Positions 16,506-27,404 of a stretch of 64,000 nucleotides of DNA are shown in pieces. Under the pieces are notes generated by a model. It was not told where the DNA came from. It saw only the letters and a list, made by a program, of their open reading frames with translations, and did not search any database. Origin of the DNA: Roseibium sp. HPY-6 (GTDB taxonomy: Bacteria > Pseudomonadota > Alphaproteobacteria > Rhizobiales > Stappiaceae); assembly GCF_040530035.1 (NCBI RefSeq), contig NZ_JBEWCD010000002.1:1798001-1862000 (forward strand), given 5' to 3'. Numbering within the stretch: the first letter of the stretch is position 1; each line of letters starts with the position of its first letter. The translations under genes were made by a program, and so were the position numbers.

Positions 16506-17923
16506 GAAGGATCTCCCGGTGTCAGGGCGGCGTTGAGCTGCAATACCAGCAGCGCCGCGTCGGCACGGCTCATGCCCGCCGTTAGAAATGTGTTGATCAG
16601 GGCCTCGGCGGCGACGGCGTCGGCCATCAGTCCAAGTTGAAACAGCGCTTGTTGAATGAGCGCTGTCTGGCCCGTTTTCTTTTCGTCTTCTGCCTGAGCA
16701 CGGATGGCGGCAAGCAGCTCGGCCAGAAACGGTGCCTTTTCGAGGTCGCCGGTGCCGACAGTTCCCAGATGTCCGTGCATGCAGGAAAGCGCGGTGTTGA
16801 AACCATGCTCTTCCCTGGCCAATATCTCGGGCAAATGTCGCTTTCGGTCTTCAGTACCCAGCCGTTCAAGAAGCGGGGAGAGAGTGTCTGGCGCCGCCGA
16901 CTTTTCTGACAGGACCCGTTCGACACAAGCGCGAAGCTGTCCGTCTGATCCCGTCCTTGCAACGAGGTCGCAAAAGCTGGCATCCATGACGTCTTCGCCA
17001 AACTGCCAGCTGGCAATCATTGCGTCAGGTTCCAGTTGAAGCGCTGACGCGAGGCCGGGCAGGCTGACAATCTCGTAAAGCTCGGATCTCCGAGCGCGCT
17101 GCGCTGCTGTCTTGAGTTTGCGGGCGCTGACGATCGTTTTCCGGTTGATGAGACCCTTTTTGCCGACCTGATGAAAGTCCGCCAGTTCCTGCGCGTTTTC
17201 TGCTTCGTCGAGATTGCGGCCGAGCCTTGCCAGAAATGCCGTGGCGAGTGCCTGCACCTTTTGCGAACGGTCGGATTCAGCAAGCTTTTCCAGAAACGGA
17301 ATGTCATCTTGAGAGAGATTTTGGCCAAGGCACTGGATAACGCGCAGGCGCTGTTCGGCGGGCAACTGCTCCGCCTTGGCTTCAATCATAGATCGCGCTT
17401 TTCCGGCATCCTGATCGCGCATGTCGAAGAGGGCATTCACCAGTTCACCGGGTAGGAAATGACCCCAGGTGTCTTCTGACAGCTCAAGGTTCGGTTCCGT
17501 CGCTTCACGCTCGTCCCAGGCGTTCCAGGGCGTGTAGCACGCAGGCAGATCATCGAACCGTGACGGCATGAAATCCGCCGGATGCGTCACGTAGCCCCGG
17601 GCCGCCAGGAAGTGAAGCAAGAGGTTGCTTTGCTCGTTTGAGATCTTTTGCAGCGAAAAGACGCGCCGGAAGAGAGACCTGTGCTGTTCCGGCAGCGTCG
17701 GCAGCGGCAATTCAGGAAGAGCGGCGCAAGGGGTGAGTTCGGCAGATGGCGCTGACCGGAATGCGACGATGCCTGCCTGCGCGGTGATCGCGAGCAAGGC
17801 AAGCTCGGGGTCGTCGGAACGTCCAAGACGTTCCCGCAGCTCCACCGGTGCCTGTTCAACAGCGCTTCCGCCGACCATCCAACGGCTCTTGATCTTTTCC
17901 AGGGACCGGGAGAGCTCAGTCAT
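16502..17923 (-). CDS. DUF5691 family protein
   Basis: A 473-aa protein of DUF5691 type. It is largely helical with HEAT/armadillo-like segments (for example DDIPFLEKLAESDRSQKVQA near 217-236) and no signal peptide or catalytic motif that I can see. Its start overlaps the SWIM gene stop by 8 nt (ATGACTGA) and its stop overlaps the MoxR start by 4 nt. In this gene order it probably serves as a scaffold or adaptor linking the SWIM and MoxR components, which is inference from shape and coupling only. Confidence 0.75.
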   Translation of the reverse strand: MTELSRSLEKIKSRWMVGGSAVEQAPVELRERLGRSDDPELALLAITAQAGIVAFRSAPSAELTPCAALPELPLPTLPEQHRSLFRRVFSLQKISNEQSNLLLHFLAARGYVTHPADFMPSRFDDLPACYTPWNAWDEREATEPNLELSEDTWGHFLPGELVNALFDMRDQDAGKARSMIEAKAEQLPAEQRLRVIQCLGQNLSQDDIPFLEKLAESDRSQKVQALATAFLARLGRNLDEAENAQELADFHQVGKKGLINRKTIVSARKLKTAAQRARRSELYEIVSLPGLASALQLEPDAMIASWQFGEDVMDASFCDLVARTGSDGQLRACVERVLSEKSAAPDTLSPLLERLGTEDRKRHLPEILAREEHGFNTALSCMHGHLGTVGTGDLEKAPFLAELLAAIRAQAEDEKKTGQTALIQQALFQLGLMADAVAAEALINTFLTAGMSRADAALLVLQLNAALTPGDPS

Positions 17924-19298
17924 GGAGCTGGATCCTTCCCCAGTTTGACTGCGCTCCGAGCAGGGACAGCCGCTTGCCGTCCCAAAGACCTACGGAGGAG
18001 GAGAGCTGCATTCCGGCGACATGGGCAGGCGGCGTGTTGCCAGTACGCAAGACATGTTGGCCATCCTCGGATTGCCACCAGGTTTCAGTTCCGGTTCGAC
18101 AGAAACGTCCCGCCGGCAGCAGGATTGGACCACGCGTCAACCAGGGCGCTGCATCCTGGGCATCGAGAAACGGTGTCAGCGGATCTGAGCCGTTTGCCGA
18201 TGGCCAGGCGATTTTTTCAGAGCCGCCCGGTTTGCGTTCACCCAAAATCGCCCTGAGTGGGACGCGCGCCGGATAGAAGAGCATTTCCGCTTCGAATTGC
18301 TCGCCCATGACGAAGGCACTACTGCGTCTGCCGAGGGAGGCTTGGAAAAAGTCGAGCAAAACGGCGAAGCCGGGTCCGTTGCCGAGGTTGAGCAGCCAGG
18401 TCGCCTGGCTGACCATACCGTCCCGGCGCGTCACGATTTCCTCGCCGATCACCTCCCAATGCGACGAAACGCGGAGCACTGCCGGATTTTCAAAGAGGCT
18501 TTCGCGTGTTTCCGACGTCGCAACGGCCCGTCTTAGCTCAGGATCAGAGGGGTTCTTTCGCCAGGCCTTTGTCAGAATGACGATCTTGCCCAGCTCGAGA
18601 AGCGCTGTTTCCAGGCGCTCTTCGGCGCTGAGCGGCATCAGTTTGGCCGGCAACTCATCTAGCCTGCCTGCAAGCGCTTGTGCCTTGCCGTCGACAAGGC
18701 GTGCGGCGATGGAGCGGCAGCGATCCGTCATATCGTCGAGGAACCCCGCGAGGCCCGTTCTTAGCTGGTCGGAGATCCATTGCTGGAGATCTTCGGTTGC
18801 GGCAAAGAGCGCTGCTTCCGTGTCTTTTGCGCGCTTCTCGGCAGCCGCCTGGCGGCGTGCTTCGGTCTTCGTGTCGGTCGGCTTGTCCGGCGTTTCAACG
18901 CGGGCTTCGTCAAGGGATTTGCCCACCGCGCTTTTGTCTGCCGGAGCAGCCGGCTTTGAACCGGTCGTGCGCCGCCTGCCCAGCCAGTCGCTCACCCAGT
19001 CGGGCACGGCTCCCGGCTGGAAGGGCGACGGATCGTCGGCAAACATCCACATCAGGGCGAGCACGTGCTTGCAGGGAAATTTCCGGGACGGACAGGTGCA
19101 TTTGTAACTGTGGTTGGCGGTGTCGAAAACCGTTCGATAGGGATTTGCACCCGATCCCTGACACTCGCCCCACACAAGATGATCTGCTTCAGATTGTGCG
19201 CGCAACGGCCATTTCTTCGCTTTTGTGAGACCGTTCGCGGCCTTCAGTGATGCCTGGTCGGGAGCAAGAGCGGTGATGGCGTCGTGGTCTAGCGGCAT
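17916..19298 (-). CDS. SWIM zinc-finger protein
   Basis: A 460-aa protein, first gene of the five-gene operon. The SWIM finger CxCxnCxH is formed by C67, C69, C76 and H78 (KCTCPSRKFPCKHVLAL). SWIM domains bind DNA or proteins. A basic/acidic linker with coiled-coil tendency covers about 110-180, followed by a helical and then beta-rich C-terminal half without recognisable enzyme motifs. The start at 19298 has only a weak ribosome-binding site. It is separated from the upstream oxyR gene by 214 bp that should contain the operon promoter. Confidence 0.85.
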   Translation of the reverse strand: MPLDHDAITALAPDQASLKAANGLTKAKKWPLRAQSEADHLVWGECQGSGANPYRTVFDTANHSYKCTCPSRKFPCKHVLALMWMFADDPSPFQPGAVPDWVSDWLGRRRTTGSKPAAPADKSAVGKSLDEARVETPDKPTDTKTEARRQAAAEKRAKDTEAALFAATEDLQQWISDQLRTGLAGFLDDMTDRCRSIAARLVDGKAQALAGRLDELPAKLMPLSAEERLETALLELGKIVILTKAWRKNPSDPELRRAVATSETRESLFENPAVLRVSSHWEVIGEEIVTRRDGMVSQATWLLNLGNGPGFAVLLDFFQASLGRRSSAFVMGEQFEAEMLFYPARVPLRAILGERKPGGSEKIAWPSANGSDPLTPFLDAQDAAPWLTRGPILLPAGRFCRTGTETWWQSEDGQHVLRTGNTPPAHVAGMQLSSSVGLWDGKRLSLLGAQSNWGRIQLHD

Positions 19299-19512
19299 GG
19301 ATCAAAAACGGAGCTCTGATGAAACCGGCGCGTGGCCAAAGGCGAGACGAATTGATGCGATCTAGCACTCTTTGATGTGTCGACCGCGGAAACTGAAACG
19401 GCACTGCAATGCAGACGCGAGGGAACTTAGGCGAGTCTCCCGTGGCTTGTAAATCGGCGGCGTGTCAAATCACGCATTAAGACAAACAATTCGTTTCGCG
19501 AAAGTGACCGGC

Positions 19513-20424
19513 TCAAGAACCTGCTTGCCCGGAAGAAGTCTGAGCGGATCCTTTGACGATCGCCGCAATCTCATTGAGCTGTCCGGCAAGCGGGCTCGAT
19601 TTGCGCCAGACCATGCCGACCGTGCGCGACGGTTCTGGTGACTGGAAGCGGGATATCGAAACGGAGGCGGAACGCGTTTCGACCGGAACCGCCATTTCCG
19701 GAATGAGGGTCACACCTATGCCGGCGCTAACCATCTGAACGAGCGTCGAAAGCGAGCTTGCGTCGAGAACCTCACGCGGAGGACCAGACGGCATATTGCA
19801 AAAAGAAAGGGCCTGGTCCCTGAAACAGTGCCCTTCCTCCAGAAGGAGGAGGCGCATTTGCCGGAGCGCATCCGCATTGGGCATGGGCGCATCAGCCTCA
19901 CCTGCAGAGCGCACAAGCACGAATGTTTCCTGGAAAAGAGGGGTTTCGGCAAGAGCGCTTTCCGAGACGGGAAGAGCGACGATCGCCGTGTCGAGCTTGC
20001 CTTCATGGAGTTCCTGAATGAGTTTCGGCGTCACGGTTTCACGCACATGAATATCCAGTTCAGGATGCTGGATCGACAAGGTGCTGATGACGTTCGGCAG
20101 GAGATAAGGAGCAATGGTCGGAATAACGCCAATGCGCAGGCGACCAACCAGGCGGTCCTTTGACGCGCGTGCAAGATCTCCAAGTTCTTCGGTTGCTCTC
20201 AAAATGTCCCTGGCCCGCTCAACGGCGACCTCGCCAAAGTGGGTTAGCCGAACCTGACGGGGCCCGCGCTCGATCAGGGGCGAGCCGAGCGCATCCTCCA
20301 TCTCCTTGATCTGCATCGAGAGCGCAGGCTGGGAAATTGCGCAAGCCTCGGCGGCTTTGCCGAAGTGGCCATACCGCGCAAGGGCCTCAAAATAGCGAAG
20401 TTGTTTCAGGGTAATATTGATCAT
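19513..20424 (-). CDS. oxyR: OxyR, peroxide-sensing LysR regulator
   Basis: A 303-aa LysR regulator with the OxyR signature. The HTH (FGKAAEACAISQPALSMQIK) is followed by an effector domain containing both redox Cys in EEGHCFRDQALSFC (C200 and C209), which match the disulfide pair C199/C208 of E. coli OxyR. It is divergent from katG, its classical target, so H2O2-dependent activation of katG is the expected circuit. An imperfect dyad lies directly upstream of its start. Confidence 0.95.
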   Translation of the reverse strand: MINITLKQLRYFEALARYGHFGKAAEACAISQPALSMQIKEMEDALGSPLIERGPRQVRLTHFGEVAVERARDILRATEELGDLARASKDRLVGRLRIGVIPTIAPYLLPNVISTLSIQHPELDIHVRETVTPKLIQELHEGKLDTAIVALPVSESALAETPLFQETFVLVRSAGEADAPMPNADALRQMRLLLLEEGHCFRDQALSFCNMPSGPPREVLDASSLSTLVQMVSAGIGVTLIPEMAVPVETRSASVSISRFQSPEPSRTVGMVWRKSSPLAGQLNEIAAIVKGSAQTSSGQAGS

Positions 20425-20431
20425 AAGAAAA

Positions 20432-20451
20432 TCCTATCAAAGCGATCAGGA
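20432..20451. promoter_or_regulatory. Imperfect dyad upstream of oxyR, candidate OxyR site
   Basis: TCCTATC (20432-20438), a 5-nt spacer and GATCAGGA (20444-20451) form an imperfect dyad 8 bp from the oxyR start. It lies in the oxyR/katG divergent region, where an OxyR site is expected. Confidence 0.35.
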
Positions 20452-20585
20452 AATTCAACTTCTTCTGATGGGTTAGGTCTGCTAGTTTAGAATCAGTTGA
20501 GACTGGAAGCGTGTGGACTACATACTGCTGGAAGCCACGCCCTCCGGTCTCTCTTTGACGAATTTCGGAGTTCTCCGGCCTTTAA

Positions 20586-22871
<2,286 letters not shown>

Positions 22872-22900
22872 GCCGGACCTGAGGCACCGAGAAACAGAAT

Positions 22901-22931
22901 ACGGCGTCCCGGCCACCGGGGCGCCGTTTTT
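22901..22931 (+). terminator. Rho-independent terminator of katG
   Basis: 11-bp stem CGGCGTCCCGG/CCGGGGCGCCG (one T-G pair) with loop CCA followed by TTTTT, 30 bp after the katG stop. Confidence 0.88.
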
Positions 22932-23115
22932 GTATGTGCTCGGTCGCGCAAGGTGGTCCATTCGCAGGGCCACATATTTTTGCGGAAAGTCATTGTCTCG
23001 TCACAAGGATCATGTTGCACTGCGAAGAGTTTCAGGCTGCGTCTGAAACGGCGGGAGGATTTGTGCGGCTTTTGGCCGGTTCCAGTCTGTTTCAACGTCA
23101 GGGAGCTGACAGCTC

Positions 23116-23880
23116 ATGTTCGATTTGACGGGTTTCAAGGCCCTGGTGGTGGGGGTCGCCAATGATGAGTCCATCGCTTACGGCTGCGCAAAGGCATTCC
23201 GCAAGCAAGGTGCCGATCTGGCGATCACGTATCTCAATGAAAAGGCGGAGCCATATGTGCGCCCGCTCGCCGAAGAGCTTGAGGCGGACATCATCGCACC
23301 GCTCGACGTTCGCGATCAGGACCAGCTGGACGCGCTCTTTGCCGATATAACGCAAAAATGGGGCAAGCTCGACACGCTGCTACATTCGATCGCGTTCTCG
23401 AAAAAGGACGATCTTCACGGAAGAGTGGTCGATTGCTCCGCTGACGGGTTCGGTTTGGCCATGGACATCTCGGTTCATTCGTTTCTGCGGCTGATCCGCA
23501 AGGCCGAACCCTTGATGCCGCATGGTGGAACCTGCATGACGGTATCCTTCATGGGCGCACAGAAGGTTGTCGAGAATTACGGTGTCATGGGTCCGGTCAA
23601 GGCGGCGCTTGAAGCCGCGACCCGCTACGTCGCAGCGGAAATGGGACCGAAAGGGATCTCGGTGCACGCGCTCTCACCCGGGCCGCTGAAAACCCGAGCC
23701 GCATCGGGCATTGCCGAATTCGACGAGCTTCTGAATGATGCAGCCGAGCGCGCGCCGACGCACCACCTTGCCACGATCGATGATGTCGGTGCCTACGCCG
23801 CCTTCCTGGCGAGCCGGGAGGCATACAATGTCACCGGCGGCATTCATTTTATCGATGGCGGCTACAGCATTGTTGGATAG
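23116..23880 (+). CDS. fabI: FabI-type enoyl-ACP reductase paralogue
   Basis: A 254-aa short-chain dehydrogenase of the FabI type, which reduces enoyl-ACP with NAD(P)H in fatty-acid synthesis. The nucleotide loop GVANDESIAYG is at 13-23; catalytic Tyr155 and Lys162 sit in ENYGVMGPVKAALEA (Y-x6-K). The other active-site Tyr of E. coli FabI (SY) is Phe145 here (VSFMGA), and the C-terminal ITGGIHFIDGG-like segment is retained. It lies 10 nt before the DUF3141 gene, a pairing that suggests a specialised rather than housekeeping role. The Shine-Dalgarno GGAG lies inside a small hairpin next to the ATG. Confidence 0.82.
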   Translation: MFDLTGFKALVVGVANDESIAYGCAKAFRKQGADLAITYLNEKAEPYVRPLAEELEADIIAPLDVRDQDQLDALFADITQKWGKLDTLLHSIAFSKKDDLHGRVVDCSADGFGLAMDISVHSFLRLIRKAEPLMPHGGTCMTVSFMGAQKVVENYGVMGPVKAALEAATRYVAAEMGPKGISVHALSPGPLKTRAASGIAEFDELLNDAAERAPTHHLATIDDVGAYAAFLASREAYNVTGGIHFIDGGYSIVG

Positions 23881-23889
23881 GAGGTCCTG

Positions 23890-26541
23890 ATGAAGGACAT
23901 ATTTGACGCTCTGGAAAAAGGTCACAACGAGTTTCTGCATTCGCTGGAAGACGCGACCGCCTGGTCCCCTTCACAACGGCTCACCGCATGGCAGGCACAG
24001 GCGACAGAAATCTCCAACATGATGGAGCTGATGGGCCGGGGACTGAGCAAGCATCTCAACAGTATCAACGACGATCACAAGACCCGTTGGCAGAACAGTC
24101 TTGCGGAGTATGGAAAGGCGATTGAAGACCTTGCGAAAGCACAGGGGAATGGCCTGCTATACAACGCTTTTGAGAGCTATTGGAAGGATGCCGCTCAACG
24201 CGTCGTCCTGACGATGGACACGCTTCGCCAGCGTGGCGACATCTTCATCGAGCATGAAGAAGCCGGGTGTCCGCCGGTCCTGATCTACGACTACGAAGTG
24301 GTTGTGGACGGTGCGGATCTGCCGCATCCGTGCTGCTATATGCTTCTTAAGATCATCCAGCCGAAAGATAGCCCGCATCGCGAGCCAAAGCCCTGGAAGC
24401 GCCCGTACATCATCATCGATCCAAGAGCAGGGCACGGTGCCGGTATTGGCGGGTTCAAACCGGACAGCCAGGTAGGCGTTGCACTTCGCGACGGTCACCC
24501 CGTTTATTTTGTCGCCTTCAAACGCATGCCGGAAAAGGGACAGACCCTTGCTGATGTGACCCACGCCGAAGCTGCGTTTGTGCGTAAGGTAATGGAACTA
24601 CATCCGGAAGCGCCCAACCCGGTGGTGACGGGCAATTGCCAGGGCGGATGGGCGACGCTTTTGCTGGCAGCCACCAATCCGGACCTCACGGGACCGATCA
24701 TCCTGAACGGAGCTCCGGTTTCGACCTGGGCGGGACGTGTCGGGGAAAACCCGATGCGCTACAATGGCGGCATCCTCGGCGGCACCTATAACGCCATGTT
24801 CTATTCGGACCTCGGTCACGGCGTGTTTGACGGCGCGGACATCGTCCAGAATTTTGAGCTTCTCAATCCTGCGAGAAACTATTTCGGCAAGTATTACGAC
24901 CTCTACTCGAAGGTCGATACCGAGCCGCATCGCTTCCTGGAATTCGAACGCTGGTGGGGGGGCTACTTCCTCCTGAATGAAGCGGAAATGAGGTGGATCG
25001 TCGAACAGCTCTTTGTCGGCAATCGTCTTTCCAAGAATGAGGCGCAGCTTGAACCGGGCCGGAATGTCGACATCAAACAGATCCGCGCGCCCATCATCGT
25101 CTTTGCCAGCTTTGGCGATAACATCACCCCGCCGCAGCAGGCGCTCAACTGGATCATCGACACCTACACGGACGAGCGGGAAATAGCCATCCGCGGCCAG
25201 CGGATCATCTACATGGTGCACGACCAGGTCGGCCATCTCGGGATCTTTGTGTCCTCCAAGATCGCAAAGAAGGAACACACGGAAGTCACATCGACGCTCA
25301 AGACAATCGAAGCTCTGCCCCCGGGTCTCTATGAAATGACCATCGACGAGTATGAAGGTGAGCTTCTCGACCGCAAGTTCACTGTCAGCTTCCACGAACG
25401 CAAGATGGATGATCTGAAGACGCTCGATGACGGCAGGGACGACGAAATCCCCTTTGCTGCGGTCGCAAGAGCTTCGGAGCAACACGCCGAGTTTTACGAT
25501 GTCTGCGTGCGGCCTTTCGTGCAGGCCGGTGTGACTGAACAAACAGCTGAGCTGCGCCGCAGAACGCATCCGCTCAGGATGCAGCGTGAATTGTTTTCCA
25601 GCATGAATCCGTTCCTGAGCGCCTTGCCCGGATGGGCAGAGCGGGTGAAGAACGACCGGAAACCCGTTGCGCCGGACAACCCTTTTGTCGAGCTGGAACG
25701 TGTCAACGCTGCCTTGATCGAGCAGTCCATGGATCTGTTTCGAGATTTGCGCGACACGATGTATGAGAACCTTTTCTACGCGATCTGGGGCTCGCCATAT
25801 ATGCGCTGGTTCGGCCGGACGAAACAGCCGGGCCGCACGCTGAAACGCACAGATGAATTGCGCAGTCTGCCACCCGTTCAGGCCGCCTTGATGCATATCG
25901 AGGAAGGCGGTTTTCGCGAAGCAGTCGTACGCATGCTGATCCTGCTGGCGGACAGCCGGGGCAACGTGCGCCGGGATCGCCTGGAACGTTCCTCGCGTGT
26001 GCTGACTCAGGATGAGCCGTTCAAGTCCCTTACGCCTGACGAACGCAGTTTTCTCCTTCAGGAGCAGACGCTTATTGTGGAATTTGCACCGGAACAGGCG
26101 ATCACCACCTTGCCCAAGCTCCTGAAAACGCAAGAGGAGCGCGAACTTGCGTCCAAGGTGGTGCGTTACATTCCAGGCGCGCTTGACGAAATGACGCCGC
26201 ATACGCTGGAAACCTTGCAGAAATTCCATCAGGTACTCGACTTGCCGCCGGTTTCCGGTGATGTCACCGATGATCCGCTTGCAGGCAGAAAGGCCGTGCC
26301 GGAAGCGAAGAACGGTGCTCATCAGGCCGTTTCTGAGAAAACGGAAAAAGCAAGCGAAGTTGCTGCCTCTTCAGCCAAAGCGCCGCAAAACGCATCGCAC
26401 CGCAAGCCGGCGGCACGCAAAGCGGCCACGAGCAAGCCGGCAGCAACGAAGCCGGCGATGCGCAAGACGGTCGCAACGAAGCCTGCCGCGCGCCGCAAGC
26501 CACGCCAGACACCCAAAAAGTCTCAAGAACCCGCTGAATAA
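23890..26541 (+). CDS. DUF3141 PHA-synthase-like alpha/beta hydrolase with basic tail
   Basis: An 883-aa DUF3141 protein. An N-terminal helical region precedes an alpha/beta-hydrolase domain with a PhaC-like Cys nucleophile elbow GNCQGG (C250), Asp410 in FGDNITPP and His449 in HDQVGHLG. This is a complete Cys-Asp-His triad as in polyhydroxyalkanoate synthases. A long helical region follows. The last about 65 residues are a Lys/Ala/Pro-rich repeat (AATSKPAATKPA type) like a histone H1 or phasin-type DNA-binding tail. The gene begins 10 nt after fabI. It may act on hydroxyacyl thioesters or polyester granules; not shown. Confidence 0.8.
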   Translation: MKDIFDALEKGHNEFLHSLEDATAWSPSQRLTAWQAQATEISNMMELMGRGLSKHLNSINDDHKTRWQNSLAEYGKAIEDLAKAQGNGLLYNAFESYWKDAAQRVVLTMDTLRQRGDIFIEHEEAGCPPVLIYDYEVVVDGADLPHPCCYMLLKIIQPKDSPHREPKPWKRPYIIIDPRAGHGAGIGGFKPDSQVGVALRDGHPVYFVAFKRMPEKGQTLADVTHAEAAFVRKVMELHPEAPNPVVTGNCQGGWATLLLAATNPDLTGPIILNGAPVSTWAGRVGENPMRYNGGILGGTYNAMFYSDLGHGVFDGADIVQNFELLNPARNYFGKYYDLYSKVDTEPHRFLEFERWWGGYFLLNEAEMRWIVEQLFVGNRLSKNEAQLEPGRNVDIKQIRAPIIVFASFGDNITPPQQALNWIIDTYTDEREIAIRGQRIIYMVHDQVGHLGIFVSSKIAKKEHTEVTSTLKTIEALPPGLYEMTIDEYEGELLDRKFTVSFHERKMDDLKTLDDGRDDEIPFAAVARASEQHAEFYDVCVRPFVQAGVTEQTAELRRRTHPLRMQRELFSSMNPFLSALPGWAERVKNDRKPVAPDNPFVELERVNAALIEQSMDLFRDLRDTMYENLFYAIWGSPYMRWFGRTKQPGRTLKRTDELRSLPPVQAALMHIEEGGFREAVVRMLILLADSRGNVRRDRLERSSRVLTQDEPFKSLTPDERSFLLQEQTLIVEFAPEQAITTLPKLLKTQEERELASKVVRYIPGALDEMTPHTLETLQKFHQVLDLPPVSGDVTDDPLAGRKAVPEAKNGAHQAVSEKTEKASEVAASSAKAPQNASHRKPAARKAATSKPAATKPAMRKTVATKPAARRKPRQTPKKSQEPAE

Positions 26542-26544
26542 TAA

Positions 26545-26574
26545 GAAAGGGCGTCCGGGCCTCTCGGACGCCCT
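26545..26574. terminator. Hairpin between convergent operons
   Basis: Perfect 10-bp stem AGGGCGTCCG/CGGACGCCCT (26548-26557, 26565-26574). On the minus strand it is followed by TTCTTATTATTC, so it can end the ABC importer operon; on the plus strand it lies 6 bp after the DUF3141 stop. Confidence 0.7.
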
Positions 26575-26639
26575 ACAGAGCCCCCCTGGTTACTGTTGGA
26601 GTTAGGCTCTGAACTGAAAGCGATTTTTCGCTTTTCCGG

Positions 26640-27404
26640 CTAAGACCGGTTCCCACGGTGAGCCCATCCGGTCATCCGTATTTCCAGCCACGCCATTATT
26701 GCGTACATAACAATACCAAGAACCGCGAGCGCTACAAGTCCTGCCCATACCAGCGGGACATTAAATTGCGACTGCGCGGCAAGCATCATGTGCCCGATGC
26801 CCGAGTTTGCCGCCACCGTCTCCGAAATCACCGACCCGACAAAGGCGAGCGTGATCGCAACCTTCAATGAGCCGAAGAAATAGGGCATCGATCTTGGAAT
26901 GCCGACCTTGAGCATGATATCGAGTTTCTTGGCGCCGAGCGCGCGCAGAACGTCCTCCATTTCCGGTTCGATTGTCGCAAGGCCGGTCGCGACGTTGACG
27001 ACAATCGGAAAGAACGCAATCAGGAACGCCGTCAGAACAGCGGGAATGGTTCCGATGCCGAACCAAATCACGAGGATCGGCACGACGGCGACTTTCGGAA
27101 TTGAGTTGAAGCCGATCATGAGAGGATAAAGACCGGCATAGATGACCCGGCTCCAGCCGATGGCAAGACCCAGGGCCAGACCGCCAACGACGGCAAGCAG
27201 GAAGCCGGCGACCGTCGTGAAAAGCGTCTGGACCGAGTTTTTCCAGATCGGTGACCAGTATTTGACGATCGCCTCCCAGATATCGGTCGGCGCCGGCAGG
27301 ATGAAGACCGGAAGGTTGAATGCCTTTACCGCAAGTTCCCAGATCAGGAAAAGACCGATGGTCCAGAGCCAGGGTGCCAGGGTGATCCAGCGAGACGTCG
27401 TCAT
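26640..27404 (-). CDS. ABC transporter permease, SsuC/TauC type
   Basis: A 254-aa inner-membrane permease with six predicted helices and the EAA-type loop (EMEDVLRALGAKKLDIMLKVG) that contacts the ATPase. It resembles permeases for nitrate, sulfonate, taurine and thiamine-precursor importers. Its start overlaps the ATPase gene stop by 4 nt. It is the last gene of a binding protein, ATPase, permease operon on the minus strand. Confidence 0.88.
   Translation of the reverse strand: MTTSRWITLAPWLWTIGLFLIWELAVKAFNLPVFILPAPTDIWEAIVKYWSPIWKNSVQTLFTTVAGFLLAVVGGLALGLAIGWSRVIYAGLYPLMIGFNSIPKVAVVPILVIWFGIGTIPAVLTAFLIAFFPIVVNVATGLATIEPEMEDVLRALGAKKLDIMLKVGIPRSMPYFFGSLKVAITLAFVGSVISETVAANSGIGHMMLAAQSQFNVPLVWAGLVALAVLGIVMYAIMAWLEIRMTGWAHRGNRS

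Noticed and set aside
24598..26322. 574-codon open frame antisense to the DUF3141 gene
   Set aside because: The sense strand encodes a clear DUF3141 protein with catalytic motifs. The antisense frame is a high-GC shadow with no start signal or known motif.
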